Positions 54,724-64,000 of a stretch of 64,000 nt of DNA are shown one piece after another. Positions within the stretch are counted from its first letter, which is position 1; the number at the start of each line of letters is the position of its first letter. A model generated the notes under the pieces. The model saw nothing but the letters and a program-made list of their open reading frames with translations, was not told where the DNA came from and made no database searches. The position numbers and the translations under genes were made by a program. The DNA comes from Symbiodinium natans (lineage: Eukaryota; Sar; Dinophyceae; Suessiales; Symbiodiniaceae): contig CAJNDS010002745.1 in assembly GCA_905221605.1 (NCBI GenBank), forward strand, positions 1,336,203 through 1,400,202. The letters are read 5' to 3'.

Positions 54724-55482
54724 TCACACTAAAGCAGGGAGTAGCTGCTCAAGCTCCGGACAATGTCTGACGAGCGCCATCCTTTCAAGCAGCTCTTTAG
54801 GCAGAAGCCCGGCCTGCACAAGCAGCCGCACGATTTTGCAGTGACCATACTCAGCGGCCACAACCAGCAGGCTTTGCCCATCGATTCTCAAAGATGTGTA
54901 AGCTCCAGCTTCAAGGAGAACGCGGACGATCTCAGGGTATCCATGCGTGCAGGCAATTCCGAGGGGCGTCTGCGGGGCGTCTTCGTTTCCAAAGCAACGA
55001 TCCACGTTCGCGCGTGCTTCGATCAGTATCCGGACAATATCACTGTCTCCTGCGCGGCATGCCGCACCGAGGAAGGTAAGTTTTTCAAAGGCATGTTCCT
55101 CATAGCCCAAAGCATCTGCGTCAGCTTCAGTACCTTCAATAGATGGCTCATTCTGGTTTGGATCTTGGGGACGCTGCAGAATCTCCTCCACCATGCGCAG
55201 GTTCTTGCATCGTATGGCCCCAAGGAGTTCCTCCACGTGCTGATCCGAAGTCGGGGAGAAGGGTAAAACGACATGCTGCAACTCTACGATCTCAGCACCT
55301 TGTGGCGTTAAGTTCGCGCTATCCTCCAAGATCCTGCCGCCGTGTAGAAGCCGCTGCCGGAATCTAGAGGCCCCGCAGATGCTTTCGAGCTGCTGTTTCA
55401 GAGCCTTCACTTTGGGATCTGCTAAAGCCCGGAGCTGTGTCGAGATCAGCTCCTCTCCAGAGACTCCGACCACACGAATCAT
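54724..55482 (-). CDS. Ubiquitin-like plus ankyrin-repeat protein
   Basis: 252 residues. I chose ATG at 55482 because the longer frame begins with GTG at 55524 and the ubiquitin-like fold starts at MIRVVGVSGEEL. Residues 1-74 are ubiquitin-like, with the RFRQRLLHGGRILED hairpin where ubiquitin has its Gln-Lys-x-x-Phe-x-G-x-x-Leu region. Residues about 82-104 may be a partial ankyrin unit. Residues 133-163, 171-200 and 202-230 are ankyrin repeats (TPLGIACTHGYPEIVRVLLE is the best). Such proteins are strongly expanded in dinoflagellates and are thought to act as protein-interaction adaptors. The frame is intact and intronless. It lies alone among telomere-like DNA. The substrate or partner is unknown. 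Confidence 0.85.
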   Translation of the reverse strand: MIRVVGVSGEELISTQLRALADPKVKALKQQLESICGASRFRQRLLHGGRILEDSANLTPQGAEIVELQHVVLPFSPTSDQHVEELLGAIRCKNLRMVEEILQRPQDPNQNEPSIEGTEADADALGYEEHAFEKLTFLGAACRAGDSDIVRILIEARANVDRCFGNEDAPQTPLGIACTHGYPEIVRVLLEAGAYTSLRIDGQSLLVVAAEYGHCKIVRLLVQAGLLPKELLERMALVRHCPELEQLLPALV

Positions 55483-55529
55483 CCCGGGGTACGAGAGAAA
55501 TGAAGCCGAAAGGAACCCAGGCACGGCAA

Positions 55530-58500
55530 AAACAGATTCTGGAGCCCATCGATGTCGGCTTCAAGGCATCATGGCAGCACGGAATGCGGCTTGCAATCTA
55601 GTTCCAACCTTTTTGGGCCGTGGGGATGTGCATGTTTAAGGCTTTACGGTCAGCGCTCCATCATAGCAAACAACTCTGGCTCGTGTTCGAATTGAGGAGC
55701 CGGCAGCCTAAACCCTAAACTCTAAACCCTAAACCCTAAGCCCTAGACCCTAAACCCTTTCTGTGGTACTGTTGGGCTTAACCGGCGCATGGTCTCAGAA
55801 ATTCATGCTTTGCGGGACATCTCGCTCTGTTTGCTACTTTGTTTTGTTGTCTTTCTTCCGGCCCTCATGTCGTTTCTCAGAGAAAGGAGGTAAGCGGCCC
55901 AGGAGCATGTCCACTCCGAACAACCCAACAGGCCTAACACAAAGTCGCTCGTTTAGTTCGTCGTCTAAACACCCTCTGCGCACTGGGGGAGCATCACAGT
56001 GTGGTTTGTTCGACTTAGACACACACACACAGGTGAGCTTCTTCAAGCTCCCTCTGCCCTGCACCCGATACCCCAAACCCTCACAGACTCACCGGCCCAC
56101 GCACAACTTACTGAACAAGTTCTCAAACCCTAAACCCTAAAACCCTAAACCCTCAACCCTGAACCCTAAACCCTAAAGCCTAAACATTCTCAAGAACCCG
56201 CGGCGACCCCAACCCCACGTCCCCAAACCCTGCAAAGCCAAGGGGGTGCACTGATGCAAGTCCTATTCCGAACTGAGGAGGCACCCCACAACTCCCAAAC
56301 CCCTATGTATTCTGGGAATTTGTGCCGAAAACTCCCTAGCTATACAATAAGCAGACCCTCTGAGAACCCCCCAGAGCCCTCGAGCCCTTCAACCCCCTAA
56401 ACCCTAAACCCTAGACCCTAAACCCTAAACCCTAAACCCTCAAACCCTAAACCCTAAACCCTAAACCCTAAACGGCCCTAAACCCTATACCCTAAAATCG
56501 CCCCCCCCCCCCCCCCCCAGACGGTCCCACCGAAGCGCCGATGGAGCGCCGAGAGCTCGACGACAGGCAGAGGCGCCTAGCATAGCCATGCGGCGCGGCC
56601 ACTACACATCCAAACCCTATAAACCCTATAAACCCTATAAACCCTATAAACCCTATAAACCCTATAAACCCTATAAACCCTATAAACCCTATAAACCCAA
56701 AACCCTGAACCCTAAACGGGGAAGACGTCTGATATAGAGCACACGGACAATTCTTCCACATATCTCGTTGTCTCATCCTTGTGGTCTTGGTGTGTGCGTG
56801 TGAGCTTGCTTGTTGGCCTTACGGGTTGGTTTACGACATTTGAACTCGCAGGGCTGTTAGCGTGCGTTTATAGGACTGGGACTTATGAAGATTCCGGGGC
56901 CGGCCGGCCCCCAACATGTAGCCTCGGGGCTTGCACCTTTGTTTAGCCGCGCTGTCCTCGCTAAACCCTGAACCCCTGAACCCCTGAACCCTGAACCCTA
57001 AACCCTAAACCCTAAACCCTACACCCTGAAAGCCTGAACCCTCAACCCTAAAGCCCCGGCCCTGACTGTCTGAACATGGCTGCGCATGGACAGCTGAGGG
57101 TACATGTATGCTGGAAATGTCCTTCTAGCACGACCCAAGAAAAACGGGATGCTGCATAGCCCCAAACCCTGGAACCACTCCACGTGCCCTAAGGCCCTCA
57201 GCTTGAAACCCGTTTAAGGCTGAGGACTTAGGTTAAGGGATAGGGTCTAGGGTCTGTAGGGTGTTGGGTTGAGGAACCCATTTTGATTGAGCTAAGCAAA
57301 GGGGCTTCGGCAGCGTAGGCAGAGAAGAAGGCGTGTGAGATGCCACCTAGTCGAGGACATATACCAGATCTCGAGTCGAGAGGGAGGCGGTTTAGGGTTT
57401 AGGGTTTAGGAGGGTTTCAGGGTTGAATATTGCCTCCTTTTCTTACGAGCATTCCCACATTCCTCATGTAGCTTGGGGGTACCAGAAACAAGGGCCCAGC
57501 AGTTTGACCACTCCCCCCTCACCCCGGTGAGTAGGACAGGCTTCTTGTGATTTGGTCTGGCTTTTGCTATACGCTTTGGTGTTTCAGGCTTTTCGTGACA
57601 TTGGAAACGGCGACAGGATGTGTGCAAGTGTGGTGGGATTAACCCTGAGGGCCCTATAGCCCTGAAACCTCTAAACCCTAAAGCTCCAAAACCCCAAAAC
57701 CCTAAACCGCCCTAAAGCCCTAAACCCCTGAAGCCCTCAAAGAATGTTGTTGACAAGCCTTAAGCAGGGCTGATCAGTACCTAGGCACTAAGAAATAGCC
57801 CTAACCCTCAACCCGAAACCCTACTAGTAAATAGGGAAGTAGGGCTTCGGGTTCATGGACTATGGCCTAAACCCTAAACCCTAAACCCTAAACCCTGAAC
57901 CCTGAACCCTGAACCCTAAACCCTAAACCCTAAACCCTAAACCCCAACGAACCCAGGCCCAGTCGCCACAAAGCCCCACCAACGCCAGCTGAACAGGCGG
58001 CTTCCGTCCGCGCCCGCCCAGGCGGGCCAGTATCCGCATCATGGGCAAGATGGTGCAGTGCTATCAGGTAGTCTTATATTACAGCTATGCAGGGAGTATG
58101 GTTTGGGCGGTTTAGAGTTTAGGGTTTAGGGCTTAGGGTCTGGCCCCGGCATTGCCCAACAAAGGCCCAAAAAGTTCAGAGGACGATGGGGATGGTGCTT
58201 CCGTGAGGCCCTGGGCGTGCACATGCTGGCTAGGGGTGACTCAGGCTTGCTAGGGATACTTGTGCTTAGGTTGAGGGTTTAGGGTTTAGGGTTTCGGGTT
58301 TAGGGTTTAGAGTTTAGGGCGTGTAGGGTTTAGGGCGGCGTGTAGGGTTTTTGAACAGGCTTGGGTCTCACAATGGTGTGGCATCAAACGATCCTCCAGT
58401 AACAATGAGCAATGGCCAGCATCAGAAGCTTCTGACTCCACAATCCCTCAACCCGACACACTCCAAACCCCAAACCTTAAACCCTAAACTCATTCAACCG

Positions 58501-58735
58501 GAGCCTTACCCGTGGCGTGCGTAGAATCTTCTGTGACATGTTGCACCCGAGATCTCCGTGGATCCCAAACAGCCCTCTTAGGATTAGGGTTTCGGGCTGA
58601 ATTCGGGTTCTATAACAATCCAGGAAACTAATTGCTCAAGAACCCCCCCCAAAAAAACAAAATAAAACATGGCCCTCCTTAGAAGGACAACATAGGCTCT
58701 TAAGCAAGTAGTAGATAAGCAACGACTTCCCGAGC
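55530..58735. other. Telomere-like and unique DNA, no supported gene
   Basis: CCCTAAA tracts near 55710-55760, 56125-56180, 56395-56475 and 57865-57945, a C-run at 56500-56518 and TTTAGGG tracts at 57390 and 58275-58325. The plus ORF 55763-56140 has no domain and a telomere-derived tail. Confidence 0.55.
56612..56692. repeat. Nine AAACCCTAT nonamers
   Basis: Nine perfect copies of a nonamer that differs from CCCTAAA by a two-base TA insertion. It encodes the FIGFIG-type repeat of the ORF over it, which is not a gene. Confidence 0.93.
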
Positions 58736-58740
58736 AGCAA

Positions 58741-58803
58741 CCCTAAACCCTAAACCCTAAACCCTAAACCCTAAACCCTAAACCCTAAACCCTAAACCCT
58801 AAA
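58741..58803. repeat. Nine perfect CCCTAAA units
   Basis: Exactly 63 bp, preceded by CAGCAA and followed by CCCTGGG. Confidence 0.93.
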
Positions 58804-58809
58804 CCCTGG

Positions 58810-60250
58810 GATCCCAAGGCAGCCAAAACAACTTCCAAGCAGAAGCCCGTAATGCCGGACACTTGACTTGCCAGATCTTCCCCTAAACCCTTAAACCCTA
58901 TATCGAAAAAGCGTTCAACCCGAAGCCCTAAACCCTAAACCCTAAACCCTAAACCCTAAACCCTAAACCCTAAACCCTCAACCTAGACCCCAAACCCTAA
59001 ACCCAAGCCACACTTGCTGACGGACCAAAAAATCTGAGGTTGAACGTTCCGGGTGTTGCGTGCTCTGGCTCTACGAAGGGCATGCACCAAAAGCCAAAAA
59101 CAAACCTAAGGCCCGAAATCCTAAACTTTAACATCCTAAACCCTAATTAAACCCCTATCCCCTAACCCTCCAACCCTGAACCCTAAACCCTTAAACCCTA
59201 AACCCTAAAACCGTAAAACCCTAAACCCTGAACCCTAAAACCTAAAACCCCCAACCCCTACACCCTAAACCCCTAAGACCCCCAGGCCTTGAGCCCTCCG
59301 AACAGATACGGTGACCCTCTTGGCTCGAGGCGTGCCGAGTGCTGAAGTGTCGCTGCTGGATCATGTGGAACACCCGCCCTGGCGTGCCGGACCTGGGCCC
59401 ACTCTACAAGCTTAGGGTTTAGGGTTTAGGGTTTAATTAGGGTATAGGGTTTAGGGATTCGGGTTTAGGGGTTGGTCGGGTCTGGTAGTCAGTCGGCTGC
59501 GTAGGTAGGGATTGAATCTCAGGGTTTGAGGTCTTGAGGCCTCCGTACAACAATGCCTGGCGGCTATTTCGGGCTTAGGGGGTTTTCGCGTCGCTATCGC
59601 GTCGTAAGTACACTCTGTGCCACCGCCATTCTGTAGGCCCTAGTTGGTGCGTAAGATAGGGAGATACGTACCGCAGTCTCCGGGCCTCAAGGGCCAATGC
59701 ACGTAGATAGGGTACACATGATTTCTGCCGTTGGGGGTACTACAGTGCTGCAAAACAAAGCAAGGGCTGCGGAAGTAACAGTGCGTTGGTTCTCCGCGGT
59801 AAGGAAGTCGGAGGAAGGATGCCAAAACACAATGGCCGGTTAGGAGAAGCATGGAACCACAAAAGTGAAGTGACACAAATCTATTTAACCGCCAACGTGT
59901 TGAGACGTGTCTATGCCCTGGATAACATGACTTTTGGGTGCGTCTACCTCCGTTCTTGAATTCGATTCTACCAGAAATGCATGGAATGCAAGGCAACCGC
60001 CGCCGCCCTCCCTTGCCCCCCCCCCCCCCCCCCCCAAAAAAAAAAAAAAAAAAACAACCTTCAACCCGAAACCCTGGACCCTAAACCCCAAACCCTAAAC
60101 CCTAAAACCCTAAACCCCAAACCCCAAACCCACTCCCAGGCTGCGCACACAATCTGCACGCCGGCTTCGAAGGTGTGGATGTCATCGGAGACGCGCTTGC
60201 CGCCAATGCAGACATGCACCTGGAGGTCTTGAACTCGACCCTCACCTTGT
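58810..60250. other. Telomere-like and unique DNA, no supported gene
   Basis: CCCTAAA tracts at 58926-58974 (seven perfect units) and 59130-59290 (decayed), TTTAGGG at 59413-59470 and a C-run then A-run at 60015-60055. The minus ORF 59640-59996 (118 residues) has no domain I recognise. Confidence 0.5.
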
Positions 60251-60256
60251 AGGGGG

Positions 60257-60319
60257 TTTAGGGTTTAGGGTTTAGGGTTTAGGGTTTAGGGTTTAGGGTT
60301 TAGGGTTTAGGGTTTAGGG
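60257..60319. repeat. Nine perfect TTTAGGG units
   Basis: Exactly 63 bp, followed by TTTAACACC. Confidence 0.93.
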
Positions 60320-60329
60320 TTTAACACCC

Positions 60330-61225
60330 CTGATGAAGATTATCGCCTATCCTGTGCTTGCCTGGATATCAGCCGCCTGTTGCGGGCCCCCGAAATAAGG
60401 CGCTATGTACCGATTGGAACAGAGCCGAGACTCCCAAACCCCTGAATTAAGGAATAGACCTGGAATCATATTCGGGTTCCTTTTACAATTTAAGGGATGT
60501 TCCTTAATTAAGGGGTTTTGGAATCTCTGGGAGAGCACAGTCGTCTGCCCTCATAAGGTCCAGGAGGCTCATAGTGAAGAATTCAGGGGAAAAGGATACG
60601 ACCCAAACTATCCAGCCTGGCATGCACGAAAACACGCAAGCAGGCGTGCCTGGTAAACCAACTGCTCGCCGAGGCTTAGGCCACGCAAAAACATAAGTAC
60701 ATGCAAAAGAAGCTCAAAGTCATTGTGACCGTATAATATGACTTCACGAACCAGCAATGTGCTGATTCAACTAAACCACCACCAGAGTACATACCAGCAG
60801 GGTTTCGGGCTGAAGGGTTCACGACGAGGACAGGCAATCCTCATGCTCCAGCCGAGTTATTGCAAGGCTGAAGTAAGCCATCTATCAAGCCGACGCAAAT
60901 CCTCGGACCTTTGCTTGCTGTAGCGTTTGTGCCTGGCATCCTAAAGTTGGGTGAAACGGTGCTGCGAACGTACGGAAAGGCACCAAGCCTAAACCGGCCG
61001 GGGTCAACATCATGGCGCTGCATCGCTTGTCAAAATCAAAAAGCTAGGATCGATGAGATAAGGCATTAGCTGGGACTGATCTTCTGAAAATGCCAAAGTC
61101 GCCAATCGAAAGCCCACCTGTGTGAGCCAAGTGACCGCAAGCGGAGCTGCAGCCCGTCCGAGACAAGAAATCTCAACATCAAAAAGAGTGAAAATGCACA
61201 GCTCTCAACCCAACGCTTCGCGATT
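60330..61225. other. Unique DNA, no supported gene
   Basis: A mostly telomere-free stretch upstream of the pseudokinase stop codon. It may include its 3' untranslated region. ORFs are under 85 residues. Confidence 0.45.
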
Positions 61226-61230
61226 TGGGC

Positions 61231-62183
61231 TTAGGGAAACTCATCACAGGGCCCCACAGGCCCGAACTGCTCCCACTCAACCCGCATGGGGGCCGGGTCC
61301 TCTTCTGTCGCTGTCTGCGCACCCCAAGACTCCGCAATCTCTTCGTCGCCTGCTTTCTTGATGTTGGAGAAAGGCCCGTCTGCAAAGGATGGCGTAAAGG
61401 GAGGTGCCATCTGATAGCAGTTCCACGACCCTTTGGGCTCAGACACGGGCCGGAAGAAGCTGTGCTTTGCAAGCGACTTCGCTCCACCCGGTGCTCGTTT
61501 CGAAGGATCCTTCACCAAAAGCTTTCGGATAACATTCCTTGCTGACGAGGGTACAGATTTTGGGATTGTGAACTGGCACTCCTGGATCCTAGTTAAGGTG
61601 TCCATCATATTGGCCTCCGCAAAGGGCGAGACTTCTGCACAAAGCTCGTATGTCATGATGCCCACTATCCACCAGTCGTAATCGAATGTGTGGCCCACGT
61701 TTGCGGCGACCTCGGGTGCGAAGTATTCCGGTGTCCCACACATGGTCCAGGTCTTATTCACGATGATCTTGGCGCAGCTGAAGTCAAACAGCTTGAGCTG
61801 GCCTTGGCAATCGAGGAGGCAAGACTCCGGATTCAAGCTCCGGAAGACGACCTGCAGGCTGTGCAAATGCTGCAAGGCACACACAACGCTGGCCATGTAG
61901 TACCTTGCATGCGCTTCGCTGCCATAGAGCCCTGATACACATAGTGCAGGCTCGCACCAATGCCTTCCATCCGGAAACGGAGATATCTCGGCGTCTGACA
62001 ACAACCGTGGTAGGCGATGATGAAAGGGGACGGGAAAGCCCACGTGGCTGCAAGCACAAGGCGCTCCTCTGCCACAGTTTGGACTTTGCTTTCCTTGACG
62101 AGTCTTGCTTTCGACACGGTCTTCCAGGTGCACAGCCGCGTTTTCTCCGGGCCATCCGGGTGCTCCACGAGGTCAATCCTCAT
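61231..62183 (-). pseudogene. AGC-type protein kinase relic: pseudokinase with a frameshift
   Basis: Two minus frames together encode a PKA/PKG-like kinase domain. The frame from ATG at 62183 carries the N-lobe: TWKTVSKARLVKESK (Lys of the ALK motif) and VAEERLVLA (helix C Glu). It then reads TPRYLRFRMEGIGASLHYVYQ. After one base is lost or gained in a GGG run at 61930-61932, the frame ending at 61231 continues GLYGSEAHARYY and carries the C-lobe. The catalytic loop is FRSLNPESCLLD in place of the usual YRDLKPENLLLD pattern, so the catalytic Asp is Ser. The DFG site is DFS. MCGTPEYFAPEV and DWWIVGIMTYEL are intact. Upstream of 62183 the frame stays open (FSTLRARGCVG) with a degraded glycine loop. 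The protein was catalytically dead even before the frameshift, unless that is a sequencing error. Confidence 0.75.
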
Positions 62184-62372
62184 GTCGGTCAGATCCAGGA
62201 TGCCAACGCAGCCGCGGGCCCGGAGAGTCGAAAAGTCCGTGCTGACGATTCCAGGTAACTCGGGTATGGCCTCTTGGTAGACCAGTAACCATCTTATGAT
62301 AAGGGCACCCTTTTTTGGGTTGGGTATTTTCTAAGAGAACCCAGAACTCAAAAAAAAACAGGGGAAAAGGTA

Positions 62373-62693
62373 CTACTGGGCTACCATGACCTCCTCCACA
62401 TCTTCCGGAACTGGCACACGTTGCCCAGTGCGGATCTCGGCGACGGCCTCGGCGATCGATTCCACAAGTCGCGTTGCCGCCGTTCCCTTCGACAGCTCGC
62501 GGCGGAGGTGCATCTGAAGCAGTGCATTGTAGTCATTGCTCTGCTCTAGCCCTTCAGCCTTTGCAGGCCAGCTTGCGGACGCTGATCTCTCCCGCAAGCG
62601 GAAGCGACAAGGATTCATGACGATCAGCAGCAGCAGTATCAAACAGGCTCCGAAGCAGAGAGCAAAGACGATCAAAGCAAGAAGCAAGTCCAT
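62373..62693 (-). CDS. Small single-span membrane protein, hypothetical
   Basis: 106 residues from ATG at 62693 (the longer frame starts with GTG). Residues 2-26 are a strong transmembrane helix (MDLLLALIVFALCFGACLIL then LLLIVM), followed by a basic stretch (RFRLRERS) and a helical soluble tail ending PEDVEEVMVAQ. It ends about 190 bp upstream of the kinase ATG on the same strand. A neighbouring frame just upstream (about 62720-62811, RTALDFVELDLTCEVEAF) also reads like protein, so an upstream exon is possible. No family recognised. Confidence 0.4.
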   Translation of the reverse strand: MDLLLALIVFALCFGACLILLLLIVMNPCRFRLRERSASASWPAKAEGLEQSNDYNALLQMHLRRELSKGTAATRLVESIAEAVAEIRTGQRVPVPEDVEEVMVAQ

Positions 62694-62877
62694 GGCGCTC
62701 TGCCCTGTTTTGGCAACGGAAAGCCTCAACTTCACAAGTTAGATCAAGCTCCACAAAATCCAGTGCTGTACGCTTTGCCTCTGTGTCAGTGCAAGCTAGC
62801 ACATCTGTCAATTAGTTGTGTATCCATGGCTCTTCTTTGCGCTGCTATCATTTCATTACATGGCAGCTGGAATCTGA

Positions 62878-62940
62878 CCCTAAACCCTAAACCCTAAACC
62901 CTAAACCCTAAACCCTAAACCCTAAACCCTAAACCCTAAA
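62878..62940. repeat. Nine perfect CCCTAAA units
   Basis: Exactly 63 bp between ATCTGA and CCCTCGCATG. Confidence 0.93.
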
Positions 62941-63037
62941 CCCTCGCATGTGGCCACCAAAGAGAAGGCGCTCTCCGACGTGCCAGCCAATGAGCCGACC
63001 GTACCGGTGTAGTGTTTGCCATAGCTCAGATATAGGG

Positions 63038-63107
63038 TTTAGGGTTTAGGGTTTAGGGTTTAGGGTTTAGGGTTTAGGGTTTAGGGTTTAGGGTTTAGGG
63101 TTTAGGG
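63038..63107. repeat. Ten perfect TTTAGGG units
   Basis: Exactly 70 bp, opposite orientation to the array 97 bp upstream, followed by TTGGGGTCG. Confidence 0.93.
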
Positions 63108-63772
63108 TTGGGGTCGTACTAGCAATGTAATTTACACTCCTTATTGGGTTTTAGTACCCTTAACATTGTAACATGATACCCAACTGTGACCAAGTATGAC
63201 GGTCGTCTATATTATGCTTCAGGACCGCATGGGGACGACCACCCAGAAGTGGCAAAGGATGGACCCCGTCTTGGCCTGAGTCTGTGTCCCGGTTTAGGGC
63301 TTAGAGCCTAGGGTTTAGGGTTTAGGGTTTCGGGTTTAGGGTTTTCTAGTTTCGGGTTTAGGCTTTAGGGTTTAGGGTTGGATGAATTGCAGTTGTGTTT
63401 GCCGAAACACATTGTTTTCATTGAGGGTCTATACAGGCTAGTCTCTACCAATACCAAATACCAAAAGGAAGAAAATCAAACAAAACAGCAAGAACACTAC
63501 TTAAGAATGATGAGCTGAAAGGAGAGAAGCGCTGGACCCCAATCCCCAACACAGCCCAAAACACGCCAGGGCCCCGTGAGCCCCCTGGAAAAAAATACTA
63601 TGCTTACTATCCTCTTGGGTTTTATGGAAACAAAAATAAACAAATCTTGTTTTCAAATATAAACCAAGATTTAAAATAATCTTAAGGGGGATATAGCTGG
63701 GCCCAGCCTGCACGTTCAGGTAGTCGCCCAAGGCAAGGCACACCTGGCCGGAAGACACGTCGGACCCCTCAA
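63108..63772. other. Unique and decayed telomere-like DNA
   Basis: TTTAGGG tract with slips at 63290-63382. The 85-residue minus ORF at 63501-63758 has no recognisable domain. Confidence 0.5.
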
Positions 63773-63773
63773 G

Positions 63774-63846
63774 GTTTAGGGTTTAGGGTTTAGGGTTAGG
63801 GTTTAGGGTTTAGGGTTTAGGGTTTAGGGTTTAGGGTTTAGGGTTA
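63774..63846. repeat. TTTAGGG array with one TTAGGG slip
   Basis: About ten units including one hexamer TTAGGG (lost T) after the third unit; otherwise perfect. Confidence 0.9.
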
Positions 63847-64000
63847 CTTTATCGACCCAAGACCCAAACAGACCCATCAACCCTAGAAACGCAAGCTGAC
63901 GGAGGCTCTTCTTGCCTCTCCCCCAAGACGTCGAGGGAGTTGCTGTGCTGAGGGTCTTAATGGGGGGTTTAGGTGACTGGGCTCCTGAACCCTAAACCCT

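Overview
The window looks like nuclear DNA of a dinoflagellate, most likely Symbiodiniaceae-like. This is an inference from four things. (1) The plant-type telomere heptamer TTTAGGG/CCCTAAA is scattered through most of the window in both orientations, as perfect arrays and as decayed copies. (2) Reading frames can be joined only through short introns (about 60-105 bp) that mostly need GC or GA donors, as described for Symbiodinium. (3) The recognisable genes are few, isolated and of dinoflagellate character: a ubiquitin-like plus ankyrin protein, a CCCH-finger protein, and an AGC-type kinase relic. (4) Nothing bacterial is present: no operons, ribosome binding sites, rRNA, tRNA or CRISPR array.

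Layout. 1-10,100: telomere-like repeats with G-tracts and three copies of a small terminal-inverted-repeat element (MITE). 10,170-10,470: CT microsatellite. About 10,690-28,500: a large, gene-bearing, transposon-like segment. Its left side carries direct repeats and a roughly 400-bp inverted repeat. Its core is a giant minus-strand gene (12,425-22,005 or longer). Upstream of that lie unresolved exon-like pieces (22,018-25,450), then a 269-bp tandem array (25,830-28,290) whose unit is related to the left-side repeats. 28,757-31,730: two minus-strand hypothetical genes and two low-complexity repeats. 32,030-33,655: 87-bp tandem repeat that stays open in several frames. 33,700-34,040: GATGAA microsatellite. 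34,041-36,790: array of nested AT-rich palindromes. 36,800-64,000: telomere-repeat-rich, gene-poor DNA with several small inverted-repeat elements, a CCCH-finger gene (about 41 kb), a ubiquitin-like/ankyrin gene (about 55 kb), a frameshifted pseudokinase (about 61.7 kb) and a small membrane-protein ORF (about 62.5 kb).

The most interesting system is the giant gene. After conservative intron removal it reads, from N to C terminus: a beta-sandwich-like piece; an F-box-like module followed by another beta-rich module, both apparently repeated; a Cys/His zinc cluster; a PD-(D/E)XK nuclease with all its motif residues; a D5-N-like region and an SF3-type helicase whose Walker A lysine is replaced by glutamine; a possible polymerase-palm-like region; a C2H2 finger; an RNase-H-fold DDE transposase; and a basic tail. 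This would be about 3,000 residues combining replication-type enzymes with a transposase. I know of no described transposon family with this exact architecture, but I could not search databases.

A second notable result concerns telomere-like DNA. One MITE is split by exactly 15 perfect CCCTAAA units flanked by an 11-bp duplication, so the array was inserted into pre-existing DNA. Seven separate loci carry exactly nine perfect units (63 bp), which suggests a recurring insertion size rather than free microsatellite drift.
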